A DNA stretch of 64,000 nt from DUML01 sp050949905 (GCA_050949905.1 JBMNGP010000001.1:1-64000); one strand, 5' to 3'. Positions 8,089 through 16,575 are shown, counted from the stretch's first letter. Numbers and translations are program-made. The notes: a model not told the origin generated them from the letters alone.

Positions 8089-9498
8089 TTGAAGAAAATT
8101 ACCATTGGCCCTTTTACCAGGGCGAATAACTCCTGCGAGGTAGAGGTAACGATAGAAAATAAAAAAGTGATTGATGCCCGCTGCAGTGGGACGTTTTTCC
8201 GGGGATTTGAGCTAATTCTCCAGGGCAAAGAACCCCGGGATGCCAGCTATCTGACGGCACGGATTTGTGGAATTTGCTCGGCAGCTCATGCTACGGCTGC
8301 TTCTTATGCGCTGGAAAATGCCGCCGGTATAAAACCTCCCCGCAATGGCCGATTGCTGCGCAACTTAATCTTGGGAGCGGACTTCCTGCAAAACCATATC
8401 AGGCATTTATATTTGTTTTCTCTGGTCGATTTCATTTCCTGTCCTAAGATTGCGCCTTTTGTTCCAAGTTCCTCCGCGGATAAGCGCCTGGCTAAAAAGG
8501 AAAACGAAGCTCTGGTCAGGCATCTTTTTGCTTCCTTGGAGATAGGGAGGCTGGCCCATGAATTGGTGGCTTTGCTCGGCGGTAAAGCCCCCTTCCCGCA
8601 TGGAATCTTGGCCGGAGGTAGTACAGTGCCCCCGTCCGCTGATATTATTATGAAACTTAAAGCTAAGCTGCAAAAAATTAATGATTTTATTCGTAATACT
8701 ATGCTCCCGGATGTTCACCTTCTGGCTGAGACCTATCCGGATTATTACGAGATAGGTTCCAGACCGCCCAATATGCTGGAATTCGGGGTTTTCCCCTCCG
8801 ATGAAAAGGGCCAAAGAAGGCATTTTCCGGCGGGGGTCATCATAGGGGGGCAACAGGGTAAGGTTAATACCTTAGCCATTAGGGAACACTTGAGCAAATC
8901 CTGGTATGAGGATGATGCCGGGTCTGAATACCCTGCGCAGGGCAAAACTATTCCTGACAGAAAGAAAAAGGGAGCTTATTCCTGGGTGAAAGCACCGCGC
9001 TATGGAAGGATGCCTATGGAAGGAGGCCCTTTGGCGAGGCTCTGGATTAGGGGTGATTACCGGCGAGGGACAGCTACCATGGATCGGATCATGGCGCGGG
9101 CTATGGAGGCGGAAAAAACCGGCCTCCTGATGGAAACCTGGGTAAATGAGCTTGAGCCGGGAAAACCTGTATTCACGCCTTTTGAAGTACCCCTTGAGGC
9201 CGAAGGGGTTGGCCTCACTGGGGCGATGCGCGGCCCCTTGGGGCACTGGCTGAAAATTGAAAAGGGCCGTATTGCCCATTATCAAATAATCACTCCTACT
9301 GCCTGGAATTTCTCACCGCGTGATAATAACGGTAAAAGGGGGCCGGTGGAAGAAGCTTTAATTGGCACCCCAATAGCTAATGAAAAGGAGCCTATCGAAA
9401 TTGGCAGGGTAATTCGGGCATTTGACGTTTGTTCTTCCTGTTCCGCCCATGTGCTTATCCCGGGAAAACCCGTTCAGGAAGTGGTAATACATCCCTAA
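8089..9498 (+). CDS. [NiFe] hydrogenase large subunit (group 1 uptake type)
   Basis: A 469-residue catalytic subunit, full length for the compact uptake hydrogenases. The nickel-binding motifs are present: N-terminal RICGICSAAH (RxCGxCxxxH) near residue 58 and C-terminal DVCSSCSAH near residue 448, followed by exactly 15 residues (VLIPGKPVQEVVIHP) that the maturation protease removes. The start is TTG at 8089 behind AGAGG. The gene lies between a deleted small subunit and a b-type cytochrome, with a broken protease gene downstream, so a functional enzyme would need a small subunit and protease from elsewhere in the genome. Confidence 0.92.
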   Translation: MKKITIGPFTRANNSCEVEVTIENKKVIDARCSGTFFRGFELILQGKEPRDASYLTARICGICSAAHATAASYALENAAGIKPPRNGRLLRNLILGADFLQNHIRHLYLFSLVDFISCPKIAPFVPSSSADKRLAKKENEALVRHLFASLEIGRLAHELVALLGGKAPFPHGILAGGSTVPPSADIIMKLKAKLQKINDFIRNTMLPDVHLLAETYPDYYEIGSRPPNMLEFGVFPSDEKGQRRHFPAGVIIGGQQGKVNTLAIREHLSKSWYEDDAGSEYPAQGKTIPDRKKKGAYSWVKAPRYGRMPMEGGPLARLWIRGDYRRGTATMDRIMARAMEAEKTGLLMETWVNELEPGKPVFTPFEVPLEAEGVGLTGAMRGPLGHWLKIEKGRIAHYQIITPTAWNFSPRDNNGKRGPVEEALIGTPIANEKEPIEIGRVIRAFDVCSSCSAHVLIPGKPVQEVVIHP

Positions 9499-9524
9499 GT
9501 ATAGCTATATTTGTTCAAGAAGCT

Positions 9525-9599
9525 ACTAGTCATCCTGAGGCAAATAGCTCCCGAGGGCAATGCCCGAAGGCATGTCCTGAACGAAGCGAAGGAACTAGT
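9525..9599 (+). repeat. Dispersed REP-like element flanked by ACTAGT
   Basis: A 75-bp intergenic stretch bounded by ACTAGT on both sides, holding CATCCTGAGGC, a GGGCAATGCCC stem and CATGTCCTGAACGAAGCGAA. This text resembles the short repeats (TCATCCTGAGCGAAGCGAAG type) scattered between genes in many bacteria. Related fragments occur at 19806-19860 and 45040-45120. It sits between the hydrogenase large subunit and the cytochrome gene. Confidence 0.6.
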
Positions 9600-9702
9600 A
9601 CTTGGCTTAAGAGAGATGTTGTTTAACGTGGTGGGGGTAAATATGGCAATTCTAAATGAGATCAGATACTTTTGGCAAAAAGTTGTGGGAGGTTCTTAGG
9701 AT

Positions 9703-10293
9703 TTGTTCACTTCATTTCGCAAGTTAAAAAAGCCCCGTCATTCGGCAGTGCTCAGGCTCTTGCATTGGTCCTATGCGCCTGCCGTGCTGACCTCCCTCTA
9801 CAGCGGGCTGTACATTAATCAACCCCGCCGTATTTTTGGCTTCCGGAATATGAATTCGGCCCGCAAAACTCACTTTATCTCTCAGTTTGTGCTTATATTT
9901 GCCTTTCTGGCCAGGATAATTTACAGCTTGCAAAACAAAAATTACCGGGAGATCCTTCCCGGCAAAAAAACGTTTATGGAGACTCCTAAATTTTTGAAAC
10001 ATGAATTATTTCTAACTCATAAAAAGCCTAAATTTCCCAAATATAATCCCGGCCAAAAAATCCTGTTCAGCGGTTTCGCTGTCTTTACTCTGGTGCAGAT
10101 AATTACCGGACTCAGCCTTTATGCTTCGTCCAGCTGGCAAAAGGTTGTCAAAGTGGCCGGGGGCTTAAACCCTTTGCGCCGGCTGCATTATCTGGCTGCT
10201 CTAGCTGTCTTTGTCCTGATTGCGGGGCATCATTATTTTGTCTTCACCCATGAACTAAAGAAACTCAAATCAATATTTACCGGCTATGAATAA
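9703..10293 (+). CDS. Hydrogenase b-type cytochrome (membrane anchor)
   Basis: A 196-residue membrane protein with four predicted helices and conserved histidines for two b hemes: RLLHWSYAPAVL in helix 1, HFISQFVLIFAFLAR in helix 2, and RRLHYLAALAVFVL with GHHYFVFTHE in the last helix. The cytochrome b561-like family docks the uptake hydrogenase to the membrane and passes electrons to menaquinone, consistent with MenA in this window. The start is TTG 9703 after GGGAGG. The gene overlaps the next (protease) gene by eight bases, which shows they were one operon. Confidence 0.8.
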   Translation: MFTSFRKLKKPRHSAVLRLLHWSYAPAVLTSLYSGLYINQPRRIFGFRNMNSARKTHFISQFVLIFAFLARIIYSLQNKNYREILPGKKTFMETPKFLKHELFLTHKKPKFPKYNPGQKILFSGFAVFTLVQIITGLSLYASSSWQKVVKVAGGLNPLRRLHYLAALAVFVLIAGHHYFVFTHELKKLKSIFTGYE

Positions 10294-10774
10294 GATCACC
10301 ATCCTAGGGTTGGGAAATCCTTTACTTAAAGACGACGGTATCGGACCGCATATTATTAGCATCCTGCAACATAGTAGCCTTCCCGCTGGCATCGAAGCGC
10401 TCTGGGCGGGAGGATATCTTTATAGTTATTAGAATATCCTGGTTAATAGTGAAAAGGTTATTGTGGTGGATGCGCTGCAGGGAGGAGGGCCTCCCGGTAC
10501 TTTCTACCTCCTACCTGCAGATAAACTCTTCCTGGATCATGAAAGCGGATTATTCCGGCATGAAGATGATTTTTTCAGTGTATTGGAGTGTTTGAAGTGC
10601 TATAATACTAGGACGGAATTAATCATAGTAGGTGTTGAGCCCCTGGAGATCAGCTACTCTCTGGAATTAAGCCCGCAAATCAAGCAAAGAATTCCGGATC
10701 TAATTGAACTTATTTTGAATTTATGCCGGGATAGTAAGTTGAATAGCAGCTTGAATCAACAAAATAGCAAATAG
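10286..10774 (+). pseudogene. Hydrogenase maturation protease (HycI/HybD family) with in-frame TAG
   Basis: From ATG 10286 the protein opens with the family signature ILGLGNPLLKDDGIG, in which the acidic residue helps hold nickel, then runs to a TAG at 10430-10432 (codon 49). The same frame continues without change as VNSEKVIVVDALQGGG with the second nickel-binding Asp, then FRHEDDF with the likely His ligand, to a stop at 10772-10774. A single nonsense mutation thus splits an otherwise complete 162-codon gene. The enzyme would trim the 15-residue tail of the large subunit. A restart near 10463 would lack the first half and is not expected to work. Confidence 0.85.
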
Positions 10775-10870
10775 TAGTTCTTTCTAGTCTTTAGTAATTT
10801 TTTAGCTTTTTCCAGAAAAGATGGGTATGCTAATTAGAGCAAAATGTTTAAGGACAGAGGTTGACTATTA

Positions 10871-11755
10871 ATGCCGGAAAAAAAATTGAATTTAAAAAAT
10901 CATTACGAGCTGGCAATTGTCGGCTGCGGGCCGGCCGGGATGGCGGCAGCCCTAAATGCTAAAATAAGAAATAGGGATTTTGTCCTTTTGGGACAGGAAT
11001 TTTGCAGCCCCAAATTAGCCAAGGCTGCTCAAGTCGATAATTTTCTTGGCTTTCCGGAAATCAAAGGCGAAGAACTACGGCAGCGCTTTCTTCAGCACTT
11101 AAAGCAAATGCAAATTGAGATCGTACCCTGGAAAGTTACCGCTATTTATCCGGGAGAGCCCTTTACCCTAACTGACAATAGAGTGTTTTTGCAGGCTGAT
11201 GCCGTCATTATTGCCACCGGGGTGTCAGCACAAAAATTATTTAAAGGAGAAGTTGAGCTATTAGGTAAAGGTGTGGGCTACTGTGCGACTTGTGACGGGC
11301 CCCTTTACAGGAATAAAACTGTGGCTATCATCGCCTATGAGCCGGAGGCAGAAGACGAAGCCAACTACCTTGCTGAGATTTGTTCCCAGGTCTTTTATAT
11401 TCCTTATTATCAAGAAATAACAAGACTGGATGAGCGGGTTATTGTCAAAAAGGCTAAGGTTAAGGAGATAAGCGGTGCTAAGCAGGTGGAGAAATTGGTC
11501 TTAGAGCAAGAAGATTTAGCTGTAGATGCCGTGTTTATTTTAAGAGAGAATGTGCCTGCCGAACAGCTGGTGCCGGGCTTGGAGATGGAAAAAGGAGCAA
11601 TTAAAGTTAGCCATAACTTAGAAACCAATATTCCGGGGTTATTTGCCGCCGGAGACTGTACCGGCCAGCCTTACCAGCTTTTAAAAGCTGCCGGGGAAGG
11701 AGCAACGGCAGCCCTCTGGGCTGTGAAGTATCTGGATGGGTTGCAAGGAAAATAA
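10871..11755 (+). CDS. Thioredoxin-reductase-like flavoprotein without an NADPH motif
   Basis: A 294-residue two-domain flavoprotein of the TrxB fold. FAD is held by AIVGCGPAGMAAA near residue 16 and by GLFAAGDCTGQPYQLLKAAG near residue 255; the redox pair is CATC near residue 139. The central nucleotide domain lacks the GGGxSA dinucleotide motif (it reads VAIIAYEPEAEDEANYLAE) and lacks the HRR phosphate-binding arginines (VFYIPYYQEI). Clostridial flavoproteins of this build are known to take electrons from ferredoxin (FFTR) or to be NADPH-independent, so a ferredoxin partner is likely. It follows the hydrogenase operon by about 100 bases and has only a weak ribosome site. Confidence 0.8.
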   Translation: MPEKKLNLKNHYELAIVGCGPAGMAAALNAKIRNRDFVLLGQEFCSPKLAKAAQVDNFLGFPEIKGEELRQRFLQHLKQMQIEIVPWKVTAIYPGEPFTLTDNRVFLQADAVIIATGVSAQKLFKGEVELLGKGVGYCATCDGPLYRNKTVAIIAYEPEAEDEANYLAEICSQVFYIPYYQEITRLDERVIVKKAKVKEISGAKQVEKLVLEQEDLAVDAVFILRENVPAEQLVPGLEMEKGAIKVSHNLETNIPGLFAAGDCTGQPYQLLKAAGEGATAALWAVKYLDGLQGK

Positions 11756-11758
11756 CCT

Positions 11759-12772
11759 TTACCAAAGCGCCAGAATTTTTTGTACCAGCAGTGAAACACC
11801 GGCTACGGCCAGCCAGCAGGATAGGCCTAAGGTAATCGGCTTTAAGCCGTTTAATAATAATTTTTTTAGATCGGTATTTAAACCTATTGCTGCCATGGCC
11901 ATAATGATCAAGAATTTTCCTGAGGCCACAAAGAAGTCGGATACAGAACCAGGTAGGCCGACAAAAGTATTAATAACAGCTGCGAGAATGAAGCCGATCA
12001 CAAACCAGGGGAAAACTTTAGTCAGGCGGAAGGATCGGCCGGATTGTGATCCGGGACTCCGGCGAACAGTATAGATAGCTAAGGCCAGGGTGATAGGGAC
12101 AATCATCAATGTCCGAGTTAGCTTGACAATGGTGGCCAGAGCCAGGGCTGTATTGTTATTGGCCAAAGTACTCCAGGAAGCAGCAGCCGCCACAACTGAA
12201 GACGTATCGTTGATGGCTGTTCCTGCCCATATACCGAAGCCCAGGTCACTCATTCCTAAAAAATGTCCGAGTGCCGGGAAAATAAAAACTGCCGCAATAT
12301 TGAAAAGAAATATGGTGGAAATGGCCTGGGCGATATCCTTATCCTTGGCCTGAATTACAGGAGCTGTTGCTGCAATGGCCGAGCCGCCGCAAATGGAGGT
12401 TCCGACTCCGATCAATGTTGTCATCTTGCCGTTTAAATGAAGATATCTGCCGACCAAAAATGCAGTTAAAAAAGCCGCAGATAGAGTAGAAACAATGATC
12501 AGGAGGGACTGAGCGCCCACGCGGATAACGTGAAAAAGATTCATTTCAAAGCCTAAGAAAATAATGGCGTATTGCAAGAGTTTCTTGGATGTGAAATTAA
12601 TACCGGCAGTCAAGGAAGGTTTGTTGCGGGTAATAGTTATTACCATGCCGAACAAAATCCCAAAGACAGGGCCGCCGATGAGAGGGAATGTTTGTCCTAA
12701 TAAAAAAGCCGGAACGGCCAGTATTAAGCATAAGAATAATCCGGGAACAATTGTTTTTAAGCGTCTTAGCAT
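11759..12772 (-). CDS. yeiH: YeiH-family (UPF0324) putative sulfate/anion exporter
   Basis: A 337-residue membrane protein with about ten helices. Landmarks of the YeiH/Cons_hypoth698 family are the glycine-rich GGPVFGILFGMVI, VGTSICGGSAIAATAPVIQA in the middle and GTAINDTSSVVAAAA. The ATG at 12772 follows a purine-rich GAGG. It converges with the flavoprotein gene (three bases between stops) and is divergent from a LysR remnant at 12949, the same pairing as yeiE-yeiH in enterobacteria. The physiological substrate is not settled for the family. Confidence 0.85.
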   Translation of the reverse strand: MLRRLKTIVPGLFLCLILAVPAFLLGQTFPLIGGPVFGILFGMVITITRNKPSLTAGINFTSKKLLQYAIIFLGFEMNLFHVIRVGAQSLLIIVSTLSAAFLTAFLVGRYLHLNGKMTTLIGVGTSICGGSAIAATAPVIQAKDKDIAQAISTIFLFNIAAVFIFPALGHFLGMSDLGFGIWAGTAINDTSSVVAAAASWSTLANNNTALALATIVKLTRTLMIVPITLALAIYTVRRSPGSQSGRSFRLTKVFPWFVIGFILAAVINTFVGLPGSVSDFFVASGKFLIIMAMAAIGLNTDLKKLLLNGLKPITLGLSCWLAVAGVSLLVQKILALW

Positions 12773-12797
12773 GTTCTGCCTCCTCTGGTTTATCTTT

Positions 12798-12831
12798 AGT
12801 TGTTTTAATACTTCAGTTGCTTTAATACTTC
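12798..12831. promoter_or_regulatory. Tandem 17-bp direct repeat in the yeiH/LysR intergenic region
   Basis: Two adjacent copies of AGTTGnTTTAATACTTC (12798-12814 and 12815-12831) differ at one base. They lie between the divergent yeiH and LysR genes. A regulator site is possible; the spacing of 17 bp does not match a helical repeat well, so a plain duplication is equally likely. Confidence 0.4.
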
Positions 12832-12948
12832 GAACTTTAGCGCAGTTTTATGCATGGTTCTGTATTAGTTTAATATTTTGCTCAAAGGAAGTAAAATATG
12901 ATTGTCTGATAGATTGTATAGGTAATAAGCTATGCAGGGGGGAACAAG

Positions 12949-13143
12949 ATGACGCTTAGGCATTTACGTATTTTCATTGCCGTTGCCGATGCCGGGAGTA
13001 TGACAGCGGCTGCGGAAGCCTTGTATGTTGCCCAGCCGACAGTTAGTCAGGCTATCGCCGAATTGGAAAAATATTGTGGTGTAAAGCTTTTTGAACGCCT
13101 GAAATTTAAAAGACAGAGAACTCGTTACTTAAAGCTAATTTAG
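12949..13143 (+). pseudogene. LysR-family regulator, only the DNA-binding domain left
   Basis: The first 53 residues are a textbook LysR helix-turn-helix (MTLRHLRIFIAVADAGSM, AAEALYVAQPTVSQAIAELE, GVKLFERL). After FERL the sequence loses similarity and stops at 64 residues; a complete LysR protein has about 300. The effector domain is missing and only about 150 bases separate it from FmdB. In another frame, 13142-13258 reads LEDFRDEFFKVDSKAVIGY and ends at a TGA; this looks like coding text from an unrelated gene, so a deletion fused two genes. Position next to yeiH suggests it once controlled that gene. Confidence 0.8.
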
Positions 13144-13296
13144 AGGACTTTAGAGATGAGTTCTTCAAGGTTGATAGTAAAGCGGTGATCGGATATCATA
13201 TAGGAAGAGAAAAGAGTTTTAAAGATATCAAATTTCCTACAACCGAAATTGGTTCATGAAACTGTTGTTTAGGAAGGAGAAAGAAGTGAAGTCCAA

Positions 13297-13500
13297 ATGC
13301 CAACTTATGATCTGATGTGTCAAGACTGCGGCCATAAATTTACAGTTTTTTGCAGTATTAGTGCCAAGGATAAGCAAACTTGTCCTGAGTGCCAGAGCGC
13401 TAATATCTCCCAAAGGTTTACTGCCGTGAATATCAGCGGGGTAAGCGGCGGCAGTAAAGACTGTGGGACCTGTTCATCCGGTAAATCAGGCTTTGGCTGA
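13297..13500 (+). CDS. FmdB-family zinc ribbon protein
   Basis: A 67-residue protein with the FmdB-type N-terminus MPTYDLMCQDCGHKFT and CPEC, forming one zinc ribbon, then a glycine/serine/cysteine tail (DCGTCSSGKSGFG). The family is described as putative regulatory proteins but lacks a firm function. The ATG at 13297 has an AAGGAG some 20 bases upstream, which is distant. A terminator follows at 13567. Confidence 0.85.
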   Translation: MPTYDLMCQDCGHKFTVFCSISAKDKQTCPECQSANISQRFTAVNISGVSGGSKDCGTCSSGKSGFG

Positions 13501-13566
13501 GGATCATGCTAAATTCGGCGGAGCCGGGTGTTCCGCCTAGGAAACTAATTTATTGAAACTGTTTAG

Positions 13567-13609
13567 GGAAGCATGCTTTAAGCGCGTTAAGAGATGCTTC
13601 CGTTTTTTT
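13567..13609 (+). terminator. Rho-independent terminator after fmdB
   Basis: GGAAGCAT (13567-13574) pairs with ATGCTTCC (13594-13601), with inner pairing TTTAA/TTAA, followed by seven T. Confidence 0.85.
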
Positions 13610-13757
13610 ATTTGTCGCAATTTATTGGCCGCAAACTGAAGTCAGCCTCTTTTTGTTGATTCAAATATTTAACTGGATTAAAATTTAGTATTTGTACTAT
13701 TTTGTGAGTATGAAGGATTTAAGACAATTAGAAAAGGGGTTATGACCTGGGATTGCC

Positions 13758-13828
13758 AAATACCACGATTTCTTATCGTCGTATTTTGTCTTAAAATATA
13801 TTAAAGTGCCAAAATAATGTCCATTATT
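13758..13828. promoter_or_regulatory. Two dyads upstream of citD
   Basis: The first dyad has 12-bp arms AAATACCACGAT (13758-13769) and ATCGTCGTATTT (13775-13786), one mismatch, loop TTCTT. The second is AATAATG-TC-CATTATT (13813-13828), perfect. Both lie in the 250-base leader between the fmdB terminator and citD; they are candidate operators for the citrate lyase operon. The rest of the leader (13610-13757) shows no gene. Confidence 0.5.
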
Positions 13829-13862
13829 GAATAAAATTACAATAAATAGGAGGAAAGCGGAA

Positions 13863-14132
13863 ATGGTAATTGCTAAAGCTGCTCAGGCGGGGACATCAAA
13901 CTCCAGTGATATTCTGGTTATGGTTTCTCCTAATCCTGAAGGCGGAATTAAGCTACAACTGGATAGCAAAAAGGTTATTTTAAAACAATTTGGCAAGCAG
14001 ATTGAAAGAGTAATCCGGGAAAAAATCACGGAAATGGGAGTAGAGGACATCGTGGTAACCGCTAAAGACAACGGTGCTCTTGATTATACAATCCGGGCAC
14101 GGGTACAGGCCGCTATAGAGCGGGCTATCTAA
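13863..14132 (+). CDS. citD: Citrate lyase gamma subunit (acyl carrier protein)
   Basis: An 89-residue acyl carrier protein. I start it at ATG 13863 because AGGAGG is eight bases upstream; the longer reading from TTG 13827 contains that site. The N-terminal AGTSNSSD places Ser14 where CitD proteins carry the phosphoribosyl-dephospho-CoA arm. The remainder follows the family (DILVMVSPNPEGG, EKITEMGVEDIVVTAKDNGA, YTIRARVQAAIERA). CitD carries the acetyl/citryl thioester between CitF and CitE. The genes for making and attaching the cofactor (citG, citX) and for acetylation (citC) are not in this window. Confidence 0.92.
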   Translation: MVIAKAAQAGTSNSSDILVMVSPNPEGGIKLQLDSKKVILKQFGKQIERVIREKITEMGVEDIVVTAKDNGALDYTIRARVQAAIERAI

Positions 14133-14163
14133 TATATCAAAATAAACTAAAAGAGGTAGGACA

Positions 14164-14871
14164 ATGAGGCAATATAGAAAAAGTATTTTATTTGTTTCCG
14201 GAAATGACCCGAAAATGCTTCAAGATGCTGCAGTTTTTGGTTCCGATGGACTGGTATTTGATTTGGAACAAGCCGTAGCGGCGGAAGAGAAAGACAGCGC
14301 CCGTCTGCTGGTGAAAGAAGCTCTCCGTTTTCTTGATTATTCCAGTGTGGATGTAATTGTTAGAATCAATCCTCTTTGCTCCGGTTTTGGGGAAAAAGAT
14401 ATTGAACTGATTGCCCGGGAAAGGCCTTTCGCCCTAATGGTACCTAAGGCTTCGGCCGAGCAGATTACTCAGATTGCAAGCAAACTTGCTCAAATTGAAA
14501 AAGAAGAGGGGATTCCTGCCGGCGGCATTAAGTTAATCCCGGTAATTGAAACAGCCTATGCTCTCCAGTATGTACACCAAATAGTTACTGCTTCCCCGAG
14601 AATCACCGGGGCTTTCCTCAATGCGGAAGGCTTGACGGCTGATTTTGGCATGCAGAGAACTAAAGAAGGCGAAGAGATTCTCTATGCCCGCAGCAGGGTA
14701 GTGGTCGCCTGCCGGGCTGAAAAGCTCAATGCTATTGACACCCCTTATATGGACAGCAATGATTACGAAGGTTTGGAAAAAGACAGCTATAGAGCCCGCA
14801 ACATGGGCTTTACCGGAAAAGCAGCTATTAATGGCCGGCAAATTGAGACTATTCACAGGATCTTTAGCTAA
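14164..14871 (+). CDS. citE: Citrate lyase beta subunit (citryl-ACP lyase), short and divergent
   Basis: A 235-residue HpcH/HpaI-fold protein of the CitE family, behind AGAGGTAGG. It begins normally (RSILFVSGNDPKML-like, VDVIVRINPL with the conserved Arg, VIETAYAL with the conserved Glu) but ends at RQIETIHRIFS, where typical CitE proteins of about 290 residues go on for another 50-60 residues. Two positions also differ from the family as I know it: FDLEQAV where FDLEDAV is usual, and NAEGLTADFG where the magnesium-binding Asp of GAEDLTADLG is expected. It should split citryl-CitD into acetyl-CitD and oxaloacetate, but activity is uncertain. Confidence 0.8.
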   Translation: MRQYRKSILFVSGNDPKMLQDAAVFGSDGLVFDLEQAVAAEEKDSARLLVKEALRFLDYSSVDVIVRINPLCSGFGEKDIELIARERPFALMVPKASAEQITQIASKLAQIEKEEGIPAGGIKLIPVIETAYALQYVHQIVTASPRITGAFLNAEGLTADFGMQRTKEGEEILYARSRVVVACRAEKLNAIDTPYMDSNDYEGLEKDSYRARNMGFTGKAAINGRQIETIHRIFS

Positions 14872-14896
14872 TAAATAAATGGAGATGAAAAAGACG

Positions 14897-16438
14897 ATGA
14901 AAAATGCAGTAGGCAGGGAAATACCAGAGTATATAGAAGGATACGGCAAGGTTAAGCCTTTTATGGGCGCCTTTGCTAACTATGGCGTAAGGGAGAGAGC
15001 TTCGGTCAGACTTCGTTCCGTAAAACCTGGGGAACGAAAGTTATTGGCTTCCATTGACGAAGCCCTGGACAAAGTAGGCTTAAAAGACGGAATGACGGTG
15101 TCCTTTCACCACCATTTACGCAACGGCGACTATGTCCTGAATTTGGTTATGGCCGCTATAGCCAAAAAAGGGCTGAAAGATATTCATGTGGCAGCGACCG
15201 GGATTTTCCCCATTAACGAGCCTTTAGTCGAATATATCAAAAAAGAAATTGTTACCGGAATTTCTGTCAATTATATTTCTCCTGGTGCCGTAGCTAAAGC
15301 AATCACCCAAGGTTACTTGAAAAACCCGGCCAGGATGATGAGCCACGGCGGGCGGCCCAGAGCGATTGAAAGCGGCGATCTGCATATTGACGTAGCTTTT
15401 ATCGCTGCCCCGGAAGCAGATGCTTATGGCAATATTAACGGCGTCAACGGCCCGGCAGCTTGCGGCACCTTATCCTATGCCGTTGCGGATTCCATTTATG
15501 CCGATAAGGTAGTAGCCGTTACCGACCATCTTTCACCCTATCCGGCCTGTCCGATTGATATTACCCAGGATTTTGTCGACTATGTAGTTGTCGTGGACTC
15601 TATCGGTGACCCTAATGGGATTGTGTCCGGCACAACCAAAGTCACCTCCGACCCTGTTGGCTTAAGAATAGCCAAAATGGCTGCCCAAGTTATTGATGCG
15701 GCCGGCTATATTAAAAATGAAATGTCATTCCAAACCGGAGCGGGCGGTACTTCACTGGCCGTCGCAGCCGAAGTACGCAAGCTTATGAAGGAAAAAGGTG
15801 TTGTCGGTAGTTTTGCCGCCGGCGGCGTAACCGGCTATATTGTAGATATGCTTAATGACGGCTTATTCCGCAATATCTTCGATGTCCAGTGTTTTGATTT
15901 GAAAGCTGTGGCTTCCTACCGGGATAACCCCCGGCATCAGGCTATGACCGGTTCCCTATACGGCAACCCCCATGATAAAGGCGCTATTGTTAATAATCTC
16001 GATATTATGATCTTGGGTGCTACCGAAATCGATTTAGATTTCAATGTTAACGTTGTTACCGGCTCCGACGGTACCATTATGGGTGCTTCCGGCGGCCATA
16101 ACGATACGGCGGCAGGCGCTAAACTTGCTATGGTTGTAACCAACTTAAGCAAAGGCAGGCTGCCGGTTGTTAAGGATAAAGTTACCACCGTAACTACCCC
16201 GGGTGAAACCATTGATGTCCTGGTAACGGAAAGAGGAATTGCCGTCAATCCCAGAAGGCAGGAGATCCAAGAAAAATTAGTAGCAGCAGGTCTGCCCGTG
16301 AAGTCAATCACAGAACTGAAAGAGATTGCCGAAAAGATGACCGGCAAACCGGAGCCCATCGAGTTCACAGATAAAATCGTGGCTGTAGTTGAATACAGGG
16401 ATGGGACGGTTATCGATGTGGTCAGACAGCCTAAATAA
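14897..16438 (+). CDS. citF: Citrate lyase alpha subunit (citrate CoA-transferase)
   Basis: About 513 residues, full length for CitF. Landmarks include GMTVSFHHHLRNGDYV near the N-terminus, SHGGRPRAIESGDLHIDVAF, FQTGAGGTSLAVAAEV, FNVNVVTGSDG and the C-terminal PIEFTDKIVAVVEYRDGTVIDV. It exchanges acetyl for citryl on CitD. The start could be ATG 14879, 14885 or 14897; the last has GGAG twelve bases upstream and gives the usual MKNAVGREIPEY opening. It follows citE closely, so citDEF are one transcript, closed by a terminator at 16576. Confidence 0.92.
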   Translation: MKNAVGREIPEYIEGYGKVKPFMGAFANYGVRERASVRLRSVKPGERKLLASIDEALDKVGLKDGMTVSFHHHLRNGDYVLNLVMAAIAKKGLKDIHVAATGIFPINEPLVEYIKKEIVTGISVNYISPGAVAKAITQGYLKNPARMMSHGGRPRAIESGDLHIDVAFIAAPEADAYGNINGVNGPAACGTLSYAVADSIYADKVVAVTDHLSPYPACPIDITQDFVDYVVVVDSIGDPNGIVSGTTKVTSDPVGLRIAKMAAQVIDAAGYIKNEMSFQTGAGGTSLAVAAEVRKLMKEKGVVGSFAAGGVTGYIVDMLNDGLFRNIFDVQCFDLKAVASYRDNPRHQAMTGSLYGNPHDKGAIVNNLDIMILGATEIDLDFNVNVVTGSDGTIMGASGGHNDTAAGAKLAMVVTNLSKGRLPVVKDKVTTVTTPGETIDVLVTERGIAVNPRRQEIQEKLVAAGLPVKSITELKEIAEKMTGKPEPIEFTDKIVAVVEYRDGTVIDVVRQPK

Positions 16439-16575
16439 GTCAGATAAGAAGGGCTTACCTCAGTTTCTCTTAGTTCAAGAAAATAGAAAACTGAATCGTG
16501 TCACTCCAGCCCTTAGCTAAAACAAAAGTAAACAAAAAATTAAACAGTAAACATTGAAAATTAAACATTAAAATT

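Noticed and set aside
10430..10432. TAG in the hydrogenase protease as a pyrrolysine codon
   Set aside because: Pyrrolysine is used in methylamine methyltransferases, not in this family, and the neighbouring small subunit is also broken, so a nonsense mutation is simpler.
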